A stretch of 64,000 nucleotides of DNA from Stutzerimonas stutzeri (GCF_018138085.1 NZ_CP073105.1:3968001-4032000), one strand, 5' to 3'; shown: positions 10,034-20,277, numbered from the stretch's first letter. The notes: generated by a model from the letters alone, not told the origin. Program-made: numbers and translations.

Positions 10034-12319
10034 TCAGCGCGGGACGGCGGGACGCTGCGACGGTTTGCGGTTCTTGCCGGACGGCTTGCCACCACCGGAA
10101 GCGGCCTTGCGCCGGGCTTCGGCCGCGGCCTTGGCCTGCTCGCGCTTGTCCCAGGCGTTACCGTCGTGGCTGCGTGGCGGCAGGCCGTTGTGCTGGGTGA
10201 GAATCTGCCCGCCCTGCCCGGCTTTCTTGCTGCCGGCCGGCGTCGAGTTCTTGCGACGCGCGCTCTGATAGCCATCGGTGGCTGGCTGATGCACCGGGAT
10301 CAGCTGATGCTTGCCGCTGCCGATCAGGTCGGCGCGACCCATGCGGGTCAGCGCCTCACGCAGCAGCGGCCAACCCTTCGGGTCGTGATAGCGCAGGAAG
10401 GCTTTGTGCAGTCGGCGCTGCTCCTCGCTCTTGACCACAGTGACGCCTTCGCTCTTGTAGGTCACCTTGCGCAGCGGGTTCTTGCCGGTGTGGTACATGG
10501 CGGTGGCCGAGGCCATCGGCGACGGATAGAACGCCTGCACTTGGTCGGCGCGGAAACCGTTGGCCTTGAGCCACAGCGCGAGGTTCATCATGTCCTCGTC
10601 GGTGGTGCCAGGGTGAGCGGCGATGAAGTACGGAATCAGGTATTGCTCCTTGCCCGCCTCCTTCGAGTACTTCTCGAACATCCGCTTGAACCGATCGTAG
10701 CTGCCGATGCCCGGCTTCATCATCTTGTCCAGCGGGCCGCGCTCGGTGTGTTCCGGTGCGATCTTGAGATAGCCACCGACGTGGTGGGTGACCAGCTCCT
10801 TGACGTATTCCGGCGACTCCACGGCGAGGTCGTAGCGCAGGCCGGAAGCGATGAGGATCTTCTTGACGCCCGGCAGCGCACGCGCCTTGCGGTACAGCTC
10901 GATCAGCGAGCTGTGGTCGGTATCGAGGTTCTCGCAGATGCCGGGGAACACGCAGGACGGCTTGCGGCAGTGCTTCTCGATCTCATGGCTCTTGCAGGCC
11001 AGGCGATACATGTTGGCGGTCGGCCCACCGAGGTCGGAAACCACGCCGGTGAAGCCCGGCACGTTCTTCATTTCCTCGATCTCGTGCAGGATCGACTCGT
11101 GGGAACGACTCTGGATGATGCGGCCTTCATGTTCGGTGATCGAGCAGAAGGTGCAGCCACCAAAGCAGCCACGCATGATGTTCACCGAGAAGCGGATCAT
11201 CTCGTATGCCGGGATTTTCGCGCCGTTGTAGGCCGGGTGCGGCACGCGCGCATAGGGCGCGGCGAACACATAGTCCATTTCCTCGGTGGTCAGCGGGATC
11301 GGCGGCGGGTTGAGCCACAGCTCGCGATCGTCGTGGCGCTGCACCAGCGCGCGCGCGTTGCCGGGGTTGGTTTCCAGATGAAGCACGCGGTTGGCGTGGG
11401 CATAGAGCGCCGGGTCATTGCGCACCTTTTCGAAGGACGGCAGGCGAATCACCGTACGATCGCGCTCCAGCCTCGGGTGCGGTAGCAGCTCGACAGGCTT
11501 GGCCTCGTTCGGGTCGTCCTGAGGACCTTTTTCCTTCTCGATAGCGCAGGCGGACATATCCTGCGTATTGACGTAGGGATTGATGATCTTGTCGATCTTG
11601 CCCGGACGGTCGATGCGCGTGGAATCGATCTCGAACCAGCCTTCGGGCGTGTCCTTGCGGATGAAAGCGGTGCCGCGCACATCGGTAATGGCCTCGATCG
11701 ACTCGCCACGGGCCAGACGCTGCGCCACCTCGACGATGGCCCGCTCGGCGTTGCCGTAGAGCAGGATGTCGGCCGTGGCGTCCATCAGGATCGAGCGGCG
11801 CACCTTGTCCGACCAATAGTCGTAGTGAGCGATGCGGCGCAGCGAGGCTTCGATGCCGCCGAGCACCACCGGCACGTGCTTGTAGGCCTCCTTGCAGCGC
11901 TGGCTGTAGACCAGACTGGCGCGATCCGGACGCTTGCCAGCCAGGCCGCCTGCGGTGTAGGCGTCGTCCGAGCGAATCTTGCGGTCGGCGGTGTAGCGAT
12001 TGATCATCGAATCCATGTTGCCGGCGGCGACACCGAAGAACAGGTTCGGCTCGCCGAGCTTCATGAAGTCGTCTTTGCTCTGCCAGTCCGGCTGGCTGAT
12101 GATGCCCACGCGAAAGCCCTGGGCTTCCAGCAGACGGCCGATGATGGCCATGCCGAATGACGGATGGTCGACGTAGGCGTCCCCGGTGACGACGATGATG
12201 TCGCACGAATCCCAGCCGAGCTGATCCATCTCCTCCCTGCTCATCGGCAGGAATGGTGCCGGGCCGAAACACTCGGCCCAGTACTTGGGATAATCGAAAA
12301 GGGGCTTGGCTGCGTGCAT
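10034..12319 (-). CDS. ygiQ: YgiQ family radical SAM protein
   Basis: A 761-residue protein of the YgiQ family: B12-binding-like N-terminal region, central radical SAM domain and basic C-terminal tail. The [4Fe-4S] cluster motif is visible as CFGGCTFC (Cys-x3-Cys-x2-Cys), preceded by FSVNIMRG. Family hallmarks [20 protein letters not shown] and [18 protein letters not shown] are present near the N-terminus. The tail is rich in Lys, Arg and Ala with low-complexity character. I chose ATG 12319 because the next residues match the family start; the frame is open to 12385. The precise reaction of YgiQ proteins is unknown. Confidence 0.92.
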   Translation of the reverse strand: MHAAKPLFDYPKYWAECFGPAPFLPMSREEMDQLGWDSCDIIVVTGDAYVDHPSFGMAIIGRLLEAQGFRVGIISQPDWQSKDDFMKLGEPNLFFGVAAGNMDSMINRYTADRKIRSDDAYTAGGLAGKRPDRASLVYSQRCKEAYKHVPVVLGGIEASLRRIAHYDYWSDKVRRSILMDATADILLYGNAERAIVEVAQRLARGESIEAITDVRGTAFIRKDTPEGWFEIDSTRIDRPGKIDKIINPYVNTQDMSACAIEKEKGPQDDPNEAKPVELLPHPRLERDRTVIRLPSFEKVRNDPALYAHANRVLHLETNPGNARALVQRHDDRELWLNPPPIPLTTEEMDYVFAAPYARVPHPAYNGAKIPAYEMIRFSVNIMRGCFGGCTFCSITEHEGRIIQSRSHESILHEIEEMKNVPGFTGVVSDLGGPTANMYRLACKSHEIEKHCRKPSCVFPGICENLDTDHSSLIELYRKARALPGVKKILIASGLRYDLAVESPEYVKELVTHHVGGYLKIAPEHTERGPLDKMMKPGIGSYDRFKRMFEKYSKEAGKEQYLIPYFIAAHPGTTDEDMMNLALWLKANGFRADQVQAFYPSPMASATAMYHTGKNPLRKVTYKSEGVTVVKSEEQRRLHKAFLRYHDPKGWPLLREALTRMGRADLIGSGKHQLIPVHQPATDGYQSARRKNSTPAGSKKAGQGGQILTQHNGLPPRSHDGNAWDKREQAKAAAEARRKAASGGGKPSGKNRKPSQRPAVPR

Positions 12320-12484
12320 GGCGAGAAACCGGGGCAACGAAAACGGGCGCGGAATATAGCACAAAAAATGATCAAGCCCGACCATTGCGCAAGGTCTTTC
12401 TCGTCCGGACGACAGGCGCGCACGTCAGCCGCTCAGCCCGTATACTCGCGCGACACAGACAACGCCTCGAGTCGGGAGTTCCCG

Positions 12485-14102
12485 GTGCGCGCAATTATTT
12501 CCGCCTTGCTCCTCAGCCTTTGTGGCATCGCCAGCGTTCAAGCCGAGACGATCAGCCTCGACGCCGAGGACAGCAGTCGCAGCCTCAACGCGCAGGTCGA
12601 ACTGCTTGAGGATCCGGGCGCCCAGCTGAGCATCACAGACCTGCAGACGCCCGAAGCGCTGGCGCGTTTCCAGCCTTCCCAGGGCAAGGCCAGCGTCGGG
12701 CAAAGCCCGAACCCCTGGTGGATCCGGGTCAGCCTTCGGCGCACAAGCGATGCGCCGCGGCACTGGTGGCTGGAGGTCGGCTCGGTGACGCTGAAGGATC
12801 TTCGCATCTACCTGCCCGATGGCAGCGGCGGCTGGGTGGAGCGGCAGTCCGGTGAGCTGGTCGGTTTCAATGAAGGCCGTGACTACCCCTATCGGCGCAT
12901 GCTTTTCCGGCTTCCGCCGCTCGACGACCAGCAGCCGCTGACCTTCTATCTGCGCAGCTACGACCCGGCGGGGAACTCCTTTCCGCTCAAGGTCTGGCAG
13001 CTCGATGCGCTGCAGGGACAGGCGGCGGGCGAGAACCTGTTTCTCGGCCTGATCTACGGCGTCATCCTGGCGATGTTGCTGTACAACCTGTTCATCTTCC
13101 TCAGCCTGCGCGACAGCGCCTATTTCTGGTACGTGGTGACCACTACCGGCGCGCTGCTGATGATCCTGGCGATGACCGGCCATGGATTCCAGTATCTCTG
13201 GCCGCAGGGTCCGGTGCCCTTCTGGCTCGACCGAATCAGCATCCCGGCGCTCTGGGGCTTCAGTGCCTGCCGCTTCACCCAGACGCTGTTGCAGACACGC
13301 CAGTTCGTGCCCTGGGCGCATCGCCTGCTGACCTTGGCCTTGATGCTCTATGCCACCGCCGTGCTGCTCAATGCCTTCGGCTGGCGTGCGTTCGGTGCCT
13401 GGGTATTCGTGGCGCTGGCACTTACCGCGATTCCCGCTTCGCTATGGGCGTCCTTCCGCCGCTGGCGTCAGGGTTACTTCCCGGCACTGCTCTATCTGCT
13501 CGGTTTCGGGGTAATCCTGGGCAGCGTCAATCTGCTGCTACTGCGCGCCACCGGCGTGGTTCAGCCTGCGGCCTGGAATGCCTATCTCTTTCCGTTGGCG
13601 GTGACGGCCGAATCCATCCTCTTCTCCTTCGCATTGGCCTACCGCATCCAGATCCTCAAGCAGGAACGAGCGGCAGCGCTGGAACATGCGGATCGATCTG
13701 GACCACTTCAAGCCCATAAACGACGGTCACGGCCACGATGCCGGCGACCTGCTGTTGCGTACACTCGGCCAGCGCCTGCGCGGCCTTGTACGCACCAGCG
13801 ATATGGCCGCGCGGCTTGGAGGGGATGAGTTCGCGGTGCTGCTGACCGGCCCGACCGTCGAGCAGGACGTCGCCCAGATCGCCGAGCGGCTGCTGCATGA
13901 GCTTTCGAAGCCCGTGGCCTATGGTGAGATGAGCCTGGCCGTCACGGTCAGCGTCGGTGCTGCGTTCTTTCCACGCCACGCCGAAGAGTTCTCACAGCTC
14001 TACAAGGCGGCCGACGAGGCGCTCTACCGTGCCAAGCATCAAGGCCGCGCAAACTGGGTTCAGCAGGACGAGCAACGGCTGCCTGCCGGTCAATCGACGT
14101 AG
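12485..14102 (+). pseudogene. 7TM-DISM diguanylate cyclase, disrupted (frame change with loss of the GGDEF N-terminus)
   Basis: From GTG 12485 the frame encodes a signal peptide (cleavage after ASVQA), a periplasmic 7TMR-DISMED2-type domain and about seven membrane segments. It then reaches ILKQERAAALEHAD, the usual start of the cytoplasmic linker. From about 13687 the GGDEF domain continues in another frame (IDLDHFKPINDGHGHDAGD, inhibitory-site RTSD, active-site LGGDEF) to a stop at 14102. The first frame instead runs on to 13828 in non-homologous sequence. The linker coiled coil and the DxLT part of the GGDEF domain are missing altogether, so this is not a simple one-base error. ATG 13686 could start an isolated 138-residue fragment. 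The 3' end overlaps the end of convergent alr by 13 bp. Confidence 0.8.
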
Positions 14103-15166
14103 CGCCGCGGCACCCGCCCGGTCACCTTGGTCAGCAGCTCGTAGCCGATGGTCCCACAGGCCTGGGCCAGCTCGTCGATTGGCATCTGCGCGCCCCACAA
14201 CTCCACGGCATCGCCCACCTGCGCCTGCGGCAGATCGGTGAGATCCACTGCCAGCATGTCCATCGAGACCCGCCCGGCCAAAGGCACGCGCTGGCCGTGA
14301 ATCACCACCGAGGTGCCCGAAGGCGCTGTACGTGGGTAACCATCGGCATAGCCGCAGCTGACGGTGCCGATCCGCGAGGCGCGTTGCGCGACCCAGTTGG
14401 CGCCATAGCCGACGCTTTCGCCTTGCGGCACATCGCGCACGGCGATCAGCGCACCGGTCAACGTCATCACCGGGCGCAAACCCAACTCCTGCGCGCTCAG
14501 TTCGGCAAAGGGCGTAGCGCCATAGAGCATGATGCCGGGGCGAATCCACGCCATGTGCGCCTGCGGCAGCGTCAGCACCGCGGCGGAGTTGGCCAGCGAG
14601 CAGTTGTCGAATTCTAGCGTCAGCAGCTCTGCGTAACGCTCCAGCTGCAACTCGGTCAACGAATGGCCGCGCTCGTCGGCGCAGGCGAAATGGCTGATCA
14701 GATTCAATTCGGCGACCTGTGCCGAACCTTTGATCCGGGCATGGCACTGCCGCAGGCTTTCCGCGGCGAAACCCAGCCGATGCATGCCCGAGTCCAGCTT
14801 CAGCCAGACGTTAAGCGGGCGGGGTAAATTGCAGGCGAGCAGCCAGTCGGCCTGGCGCTGATCCTGTATGGCCACATCCAGCCCCAACTCGGCGGCACGC
14901 AAATACTCCGCCGGTTCGAAACAGCCTTCGAGCAGTAAGATCCGCGCGTCCGGGGCGCTCAGGCGAATGTCTTCCGCTTCTTCCAGGCAGGCCACGGCGA
15001 AACCGTCGGCGATCTCGCGCAGGTGTGTCACCACCTCACGCGCGCCATGCCCGTAGGCGTTGGCCTTGACCACCGCGAAGGCGTGGCGACCGGGTGCGCA
15101 GCGTTTGGCCATGGTGTAGTTGTGACGAATCGCGGACAGGTCGACGGTTGCTACTAAGGGGCGCAT
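14090..15166 (-). CDS. alr: Alanine racemase
   Basis: A PLP enzyme converting L-alanine to D-alanine for peptidoglycan. The 358-residue protein has the PLP lysine at K34 (AVVKANAYGHG) and the second catalytic residue Tyr254 in SVGYGANW. The C-terminal beta domain shows CGYADGYPR and GRVSMDM. Length is normal for the family. It lies downstream of dnaB, the dnaB-alr neighbourhood I remember in Pseudomonas, but here about 1.4 kb holding two plus-strand genes separates them. Whether it is the biosynthetic Alr or the catabolic DadX cannot be settled from sequence; the absence of dadA nearby favours Alr. Confidence 0.93.
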   Translation of the reverse strand: MRPLVATVDLSAIRHNYTMAKRCAPGRHAFAVVKANAYGHGAREVVTHLREIADGFAVACLEEAEDIRLSAPDARILLLEGCFEPAEYLRAAELGLDVAIQDQRQADWLLACNLPRPLNVWLKLDSGMHRLGFAAESLRQCHARIKGSAQVAELNLISHFACADERGHSLTELQLERYAELLTLEFDNCSLANSAAVLTLPQAHMAWIRPGIMLYGATPFAELSAQELGLRPVMTLTGALIAVRDVPQGESVGYGANWVAQRASRIGTVSCGYADGYPRTAPSGTSVVIHGQRVPLAGRVSMDMLAVDLTDLPQAQVGDAVELWGAQMPIDELAQACGTIGYELLTKVTGRVPRRYVD

Positions 15167-15231
15167 GGAGCGGGCTCTGCGACAGATTGGAGCCGATCAT
15201 CTTAACCCTCGCCCCGCAGGCTGCAAGCACC

Positions 15232-15391
15232 CGTATCGATCGATACGCGCTCCGAATGCGAAGAGTCCGAAGTCAGCCGCACGCCTAACAAGGGCGATCT
15301 CACTCACCTTTAGCAGCCACAGACAGCGCCCGTCGACGCTGCTGACACCAGGCTGTCAGTAGCCCTGGCCTAGAGTGGCCTGCGCAGGCCA
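15232..15391. promoter_or_regulatory. Intergenic region with three palindromes between alr and the VOC gene
   Basis: The divergent 282-bp gap contains two perfect 16-bp palindromes: CGTATCGATCGATACG at 15232-15247 and TGGCCTGCGCAGGCCA at 15376-15391. It also has an imperfect one (GCTGCTGACA/TGTCAGTAGC) at 15338-15363. Such sites could bind dimeric regulators, possibly the YafY-type regulator encoded just downstream. This is inference; no binding consensus was recognised. Confidence 0.35.
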
Positions 15392-15448
15392 AAGCGCGCC
15401 ACCTACGGCGTCGGCCTGCTGACATTGCCCATTCCAAGGAGAGAGAAA

Positions 15449-15814
15449 ATGAACGCGATCAACTGGTTCGAATTGTTCGTCAGCGACTTCGAGCGCGCCC
15501 GCCGCTTCTATGAGCAAGCCCTGGCAACCACGCTGGAAACCATCGACGGCATGGGCGGACGCATGGCGCTGTTCCCCTACGATCCGAACAGCGGCGTGGG
15601 CGGTTGCCTGAGCCACGCGCCCGAGCAGCAAAGCGGTATTGGCGGCACCCGGGTCTATCTTAACGTCGAAGGGCAACTGGCCGACGTGGTGAACCGAGTA
15701 CCGGCAGCGGGCGGCGTGATCATCCAAGGCAAGATGTCCATCGCTCCCCATGGATACATCGCTGTGATAAAAGACAGCGAAGGCAACGAGGTGGGCCTGC
15801 ACAGCATGTCCTGA
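15449..15814 (+). CDS. VOC family (glyoxalase/bleomycin resistance-like) protein
   Basis: A 121-residue protein of the vicinal oxygen chelate superfamily. It begins INWFELFVSDFERARRFYEQAL, the typical beta-alpha start with family FYE. It ends with the conserved DSEGNEVGLHS, whose Glu is a usual metal ligand. AAGGAGAG precedes the ATG at a good distance. The WYL/HTH regulator gene follows after 59 bp on the same strand, so the pair may form an operon. The substrate is unknown; YafY-VOC pairs are common and small VOC proteins of this type are often annotated only as hypothetical. Confidence 0.88.
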   Translation: MNAINWFELFVSDFERARRFYEQALATTLETIDGMGGRMALFPYDPNSGVGGCLSHAPEQQSGIGGTRVYLNVEGQLADVVNRVPAAGGVIIQGKMSIAPHGYIAVIKDSEGNEVGLHSMS

Positions 15815-15873
15815 CCCCAGCCATCCTGGCCGAGCAGCCACTCACCGGGCCACCGCGACCGCCAAGGAAGAGC

Positions 15874-16575
15874 ATGAGACGCGCCGACCGTCTGTTCCAG
15901 ATCGTCCAGTTCCTGCGCAGCCGCCGGCTGACCACCGCACAGTGGCTGGCCGAGCGCCTGCAGGTCTCGGTGCGCACCATCTACCGCGACATCCAGGATC
16001 TGTCGCTCTCCGGCGTGCCGCTGGAGGGCGAAGCGGGGGTCGGCTATGTGCTGCGCCAACCCATGGACTTGCCGCCGCTGATGTTCGAGCGCGAAGAAAT
16101 CGAAGCCCTGGTGGTCGGCGCGCGCATGGTCAATGCCTGGGCCGACCCCGACCTGCAACGGGCCGCCGAATCGGCTCTGGCGAAGATCCACAGCGTGCTG
16201 CCCACCACTCTGCGTGACGAACTCAACGGCAACCGCCTGTTCGCCCCGGAGGTGAACACATATCCGGTGCACTGGCTCGGTCAGCTGCGCCAGGCGATTC
16301 GCCAACGACGCAAACTGCAGCTGGGTTACCGCGACGAAAACGGGCAGGCCAGCCTGCGGTGCATCTGGCCGCTGGGGCTGTTCTTCTGGGGGCAGACCTG
16401 GACGCTGTGCAGCTGGTGCGAGTTGCGCAACGACTTCCGCAACTTCCGCATCGACCGGGTGGACAGCCTGGCCGAGCTCGACGAGACCTTTCAGACGGAC
16501 CCCGGCCAACGACTGGAGGATTACCTCGCGCCCTATCTGCGTGGCGACGCCATGGCGCCGGTTTACAGGTCCTGA
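15874..16575 (+). CDS. YafY-type transcriptional regulator (HTH_11 plus WYL domain)
   Basis: A 233-residue regulator. An N-terminal winged helix (about residues 5-57, with TTAQWLAERLQVSVRTIYRDI) is followed by a linker. A WYL-type sensor domain (about 138-210) shows LQLGYRDENGQASLR and RCIWPLGLFFWG. WYL domains bind small ligands or nucleic acid in characterised relatives. AAGGAAGAG precedes the ATG. It probably controls its own operon with the VOC gene. Its stop is one base from the end of convergent dnaB, so the two transcripts overlap. Confidence 0.88.
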   Translation: MRRADRLFQIVQFLRSRRLTTAQWLAERLQVSVRTIYRDIQDLSLSGVPLEGEAGVGYVLRQPMDLPPLMFEREEIEALVVGARMVNAWADPDLQRAAESALAKIHSVLPTTLRDELNGNRLFAPEVNTYPVHWLGQLRQAIRQRRKLQLGYRDENGQASLRCIWPLGLFFWGQTWTLCSWCELRNDFRNFRIDRVDSLAELDETFQTDPGQRLEDYLAPYLRGDAMAPVYRS

Positions 16576-16576
16576 A

Positions 16577-17971
16577 TCATTCGTCGTCGAACTGGTAGCT
16601 GCCGGGCGCCAGGTTCTCGAAGCGCGAGTATTTGCCGAGGAACGCCAGGCGTGTCGTGCCGATCGGACCATTCCGCTGCTTGCCGATAATGATTTCGGCG
16701 ACGCCCTTGTATTCGGTCTCGGGGTGATAGACCTCGTCCCGGTAGACGAACATGATGATGTCGGCGTCCTGCTCGATCGCTCCGGATTCACGCAGGTCCG
16801 AGTTCACCGGACGCTTGTTGGGTCGCTGCTCGAGCGAGCGGTTGAGCTGCGACAGCGCAATAACCGGGCAGTTGAATTCCTTGGCCAGGCCCTTCAACGA
16901 GCGGGATATCTCGGAAATCTCGTTGGTGCGGTTGTCGCCGCTGGAGCCCGGAATCTGCATCAGCTGCAGGTAGTCGACCATGATCATGCCGATTTCGCCG
17001 TGCTCGCGTGCCAGGCGCCGGGTCCGGGCGCGCATTTCCGAAGGCGAGATGCCGGCGGTGTCGTCGATGAACAGCTTGCGGTCGTTGAGCAGATTCACCG
17101 CCGAGGTCAGTCGTGGCCAGTCGTCGTCGCTGAGCTTACCGGTCCGCACCTTGGTTTGGTCGATGCGACCGAGCGAGGCCAGCATACGGATGACGATGGA
17201 GTCGGCCGGCATCTCCAGCGAAAACACTAGAATCGCCTTGTCCGAACGCAGAACCGCGTTTTCCACCAGGTTCATGGCAAAGGTCGTCTTGCCCATCGAA
17301 GGACGGCCGGCCACGATGATCAGGTCCGCCGCCTGCAGGCCGCTCGTGGCCTCGTCCAGGTCGGTGAAACCGGTCGACAGGCCGGTGATCGCCTCGCCGG
17401 CGTTGAACAGCGAATCGATACGGTCGATCGCCTTGACCAGAATATCGTTGATCCCCATCGGCCCGCCCGTCTTGGGGCGCGCCTCGGCGATCTGGAAAAT
17501 CAGCCGCTCGGCTTCGTCGAGGATCTCTTCGCCGGTGCGGCCCTGTGGCGCATAGGCGCTGTCGGCAATCTCATTGCTGATGCCGATCAACTGGCGCAAC
17601 GTGGCGCGCTCGCGAATGATCTGCGCGTAGGCCTTGATGTTGGCGACCGACGGGGTGTTCTTCGCCAATTCACCGAGGTAAGCCAAACCGCCCACCTGCG
17701 AAAGATGGCCTTCCTTGTCCAGCTGCTCGGACAGGGTCACCACATCGAACGGCGAGTTGCGTTCGGCCAGGGTGAAAATGGCACGGAAAATCAGCCGATG
17801 GTCATGACGGTAAAAGTCGCCATCGGAAACCTGATCGAGTACCCGCTCCCAGGCGTTGTTGTCCAGCATCAGTCCGCCAAGCACGGCCTGTTCGGCCTCG
17901 ATGGAATGCGGCGGCACCTTGAGCGCTGCAGTTTCCAGGTCGTACTGTTGGGGCACACTGATGTCGTTCAT
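16577..17971 (-). CDS. dnaB: Replicative DNA helicase DnaB
   Basis: DnaB is the hexameric 5'-3' helicase of the replication fork. The 464-residue protein has the N-terminal primase-interacting domain (PPHSIEAEQAVLGGLML near residue 20) and the RecA-like C-terminal domain. Walker A is GRPSMGKTTFAMN and the Walker B/H3 region is IGMIMVDYLQLM. IALSQLNRSLEQRPNKRP and DADIIMFVYRDEVY are present near the end. No intein is visible. It lies downstream of the rpsF-rplI cluster, from which a terminator-like hairpin at 18008-18036 separates it. Confidence 0.97.
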   Translation of the reverse strand: MNDISVPQQYDLETAALKVPPHSIEAEQAVLGGLMLDNNAWERVLDQVSDGDFYRHDHRLIFRAIFTLAERNSPFDVVTLSEQLDKEGHLSQVGGLAYLGELAKNTPSVANIKAYAQIIRERATLRQLIGISNEIADSAYAPQGRTGEEILDEAERLIFQIAEARPKTGGPMGINDILVKAIDRIDSLFNAGEAITGLSTGFTDLDEATSGLQAADLIIVAGRPSMGKTTFAMNLVENAVLRSDKAILVFSLEMPADSIVIRMLASLGRIDQTKVRTGKLSDDDWPRLTSAVNLLNDRKLFIDDTAGISPSEMRARTRRLAREHGEIGMIMVDYLQLMQIPGSSGDNRTNEISEISRSLKGLAKEFNCPVIALSQLNRSLEQRPNKRPVNSDLRESGAIEQDADIIMFVYRDEVYHPETEYKGVAEIIIGKQRNGPIGTTRLAFLGKYSRFENLAPGSYQFDDE

Positions 17972-17997
17972 GGCACTCGTAATTCTTCAACGTTCAC

Positions 17998-18036
17998 AAA
18001 AACAAAAGGCACGCTCCACTCGCGTGGAAACGTGCC
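17998..18036 (-). terminator. Intrinsic terminator after rplI
   Basis: A hairpin with outer arms GGCACG/CGTGCC and inner arms TCCAC/GTGGA is followed, reading the minus strand, by a U-rich run complementary to AAAAACAAAA. It lies between rplI and dnaB and would end the rpsF-rpsR-rplI transcript. Confidence 0.75.
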
Positions 18037-18081
18037 CGATGTTACGCGTCAGGCACCAGGGGTGCCAGACGCCGACTGGTC

Positions 18082-18528
18082 TCAGCCGGCAATCACGATC
18101 AGCTTGACGGTCGCTTCGACGTCGGTGTGCAGGTGCACGGCCACGTCGTACTCACCAACCTGACGGATGGTGCCGTTCGGCAGACGGATTTCGCTCTTCG
18201 CGACTTCAACGCCAGAGGCGGTCAGTGCGTCGGCGATGTCGTGGGTACCGATCGAACCGAACAGTTTGCCTTCATCGCCTGCAGTTGCAGTGATGGTGAC
18301 TTCCAGTTCAGCCAGCTGGGCAGCACGAGTTTCGGCAGAAGCCTTACGCTCGGCAGCAGCTTTTTCCAGCTCCGCACGGCGAGCTTCGAACTCGGCGATG
18401 TTGGCCGGGGTTGCAGCAGTAGCCTTGCGCTGCGGCAGCAGATAGTTGCGGCCGTAACCAGACTTGACGTTTACCTTGTCGCCCAGGTTGCCCAGGTTTG
18501 CGACTTTTTCCAGCAGGATGACTTCCAT
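18082..18528 (-). CDS. rplI: 50S ribosomal protein L9
   Basis: L9 binds 23S rRNA domain V and protrudes from the base of the L1 stalk. The 148-residue protein has the canonical N-terminal domain ([29 protein letters not shown]) and a long connecting helix rich in Ala, Glu and Lys. The C-terminal domain contains [16 protein letters not shown]. Length is typical. AGGTAAG precedes the start. It is the last gene of the rpsF-rpsR-(DUF2232)-rplI operon. Confidence 0.97.
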   Translation of the reverse strand: MEVILLEKVANLGNLGDKVNVKSGYGRNYLLPQRKATAATPANIAEFEARRAELEKAAAERKASAETRAAQLAELEVTITATAGDEGKLFGSIGTHDIADALTASGVEVAKSEIRLPNGTIRQVGEYDVAVHLHTDVEATVKLIVIAG

Positions 18529-18548
18529 TTGAGTCTTACCTCTTTAAC

Positions 18549-19442
18549 TTAACCTTCACCGTTCGCAGGTCCCGCATCGTCATCACGAGATGCCCGACCG
18601 CGAAAATCAAACAAGCTGTCGACAATGGCCAAGATGGCCAGTAACGGATAAATCAACTGCATGAACAGCGCCAGCGTGACATAAAGCCCAACCAGCCAGA
18701 ATCGCGACATCCGATTCTGCGCCACCAGCCCGTGCACCAGCGCAATGCCGGCGAATACCAGCGGAACGCTGCACAGCGGAGCCAGCATTGCCGCCTGTAC
18801 ACCCAGGCTCGGCGCTAACAGCATGCCTGCCAGGAGCACCATCGCCGGCGCTGGCGAGAAACGCAGCGCACGAAACTCGAGGCCGAAGCCACCCGGGTTG
18901 TACAACAGCGCCTGCCAGTAACGTCCAAGCATCAGACTGAGCAGGGTGGTGATCTGCAGCAACGCCGCCAACAAGCCGGTCAACACCGGTATCAGCAACG
19001 CACCCAGCCGCGCTTGCTCTTCCACCGAAAGCTGCTGATAGGCGTCCGACAGCATGTCGGGCAACATCTTCTGCAACTCGGCGGCGAGCGCCGCAATCGG
19101 CTCGCCGAACACCATCCCAAGCGCCCAGGCGTACAACAGCCCGAGCCCCACACTGCACAGCATCACTCGGTGCCAGGCGTTCTGGTTGCGCAACAGCAGC
19201 GCCAACCCGAACGACCCCGACAGCACCAGCAACGTGCGCGGATCGCCGAAATACCACCAGGCCAGCGCTGGCAAAACCGCCCAGACCAACACACCCAGCG
19301 CATCATTCAACCCGCGACGCAACAACACCAGGCTGCCCGCGGCAGCGCACAGCCAGAACAACATTGGCAGTGCCGCAGCGCCCGCTACTACAACAATCGC
19401 TTGCATACGGCCGCGCATGATGAAGTCAGCCAGGGCGCGCAT
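18549..19442 (-). CDS. DUF2232-like polytopic membrane protein in the rpsF-rplI operon
   Basis: A 297-residue, very hydrophobic protein with about eight predicted membrane segments and a short polar C-terminus (GRASRDDDAGPANGEG). It sits between rpsR and rplI, the position of the uncharacterised membrane protein gene (PA4933-like) in Pseudomonas. AAGGATAG precedes the ATG. It resembles the DUF2232/YybS group of membrane proteins, but I recognise no catalytic motif and its function is unknown. Co-transcription with ribosomal protein genes is clear from spacing. Confidence 0.8.
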   Translation of the reverse strand: MRALADFIMRGRMQAIVVVAGAAALPMLFWLCAAAGSLVLLRRGLNDALGVLVWAVLPALAWWYFGDPRTLLVLSGSFGLALLLRNQNAWHRVMLCSVGLGLLYAWALGMVFGEPIAALAAELQKMLPDMLSDAYQQLSVEEQARLGALLIPVLTGLLAALLQITTLLSLMLGRYWQALLYNPGGFGLEFRALRFSPAPAMVLLAGMLLAPSLGVQAAMLAPLCSVPLVFAGIALVHGLVAQNRMSRFWLVGLYVTLALFMQLIYPLLAILAIVDSLFDFRGRASRDDDAGPANGEG

Positions 19443-19476
19443 GCGATCTATCCTTTACGTTTGCCGAACAGTTCGA

Positions 19477-19707
19477 TCAACGGCCGTGGCTGTCGGTGTA
19501 GGGCAGCAGGGCCAGGAAGCGGGCGCGCTTGATAGCGGTAGCCAGCTGGCGCTGATAGCGTGCTTTGGTTCCGGTGATACGGCTAGGAACGATCTTGCCG
19601 GTTTCGGAAATGTAGGCCTTCAGCGTGTTGAGATCCTTGTAGTCGATCTCTTTCACGTTTTCTGCGGTGAAACGGCAGAACTTACGACGGCGGAAAAAAC
19701 GTGCCAT
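19477..19707 (-). CDS. rpsR: 30S ribosomal protein S18
   Basis: S18 binds with S6 on the 30S platform. The 76-residue basic protein starts [13 protein letters not shown] and contains the family core [18 protein letters not shown] and [19 protein letters not shown] precedes the ATG. It follows rpsF by 28 bp. Confidence 0.97.
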   Translation of the reverse strand: MARFFRRRKFCRFTAENVKEIDYKDLNTLKAYISETGKIVPSRITGTKARYQRQLATAIKRARFLALLPYTDSHGR

Positions 19708-19735
19708 GAAATAGGCTCCTCAATAAGTCCGTGGA

Positions 19736-20158
19736 TTACTCGTCAGCGTTGTTGTCGCGGCTGTCGCTGTCATTGTCGTTTTCGTTGACATTGTCAGATT
19801 CAGGGCGATCACGACGCTCACGGCGCTCGCTACGGTTTTCCTCGGCCTTGAGCATCTCGGACTGCTCGGTCACGGCTTCGTCGCGACGGATGACCAGGTT
19901 ACGGATGACAGCGTCGTTGTAGCGGAAGTTGTCTTCCAGCTCAGCCAGTGCCTTGCCGCTGCACTCGACGTTCAGCATCACGTAGTGAGCCTTGTGAACG
20001 TTGTTGATGGCGTAAGCCAGCTGACGACGACCCCAGTCTTCCAGACGATGGATTTTGCCACCGTCTTCTTCGATCAGCTTGGTGTAACGCTCCACCATGC
20101 CGCCAACCTGCTCGCTCTGGTCGGGGTGGACCAGAAAGATGATTTCGTAATGACGCAT
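19736..20158 (-). CDS. rpsF: 30S ribosomal protein S6
   Basis: S6 pairs with S18 on the small subunit; its C-terminus is glutamylated by RimK in some bacteria. The 140-residue protein begins [18 protein letters not shown] and has the S6 core through about residue 105. A strongly charged tail rich in Asp, Asn, Glu and Arg follows ([21 protein letters not shown], in two steps). Such a disordered tail is usual for pseudomonad S6. AAGGAG is placed well before the ATG. It is the first gene of its operon, with a promoter at 20278-20306. Confidence 0.97.
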   Translation of the reverse strand: MRHYEIIFLVHPDQSEQVGGMVERYTKLIEEDGGKIHRLEDWGRRQLAYAINNVHKAHYVMLNVECSGKALAELEDNFRYNDAVIRNLVIRRDEAVTEQSEMLKAEENRSERRERRDRPESDNVNENDNDSDSRDNNADE

Positions 20159-20277
20159 TGTTGCTCCTTACGGGTTGCAGCCTGCCGCACGAAACGGATC
20201 AGGCAAGGAGTGAATGAGTATGTTGTCTTGCCTGCCAGAGAGGCGCGCAAACGCCTGCCATCCGGGCAAGGGGCGCA

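Noticed and set aside
12320..12385. Longer YgiQ start at 12385
   Set aside because: The extra 22 residues do not look like the family and the protein is complete from 12319.
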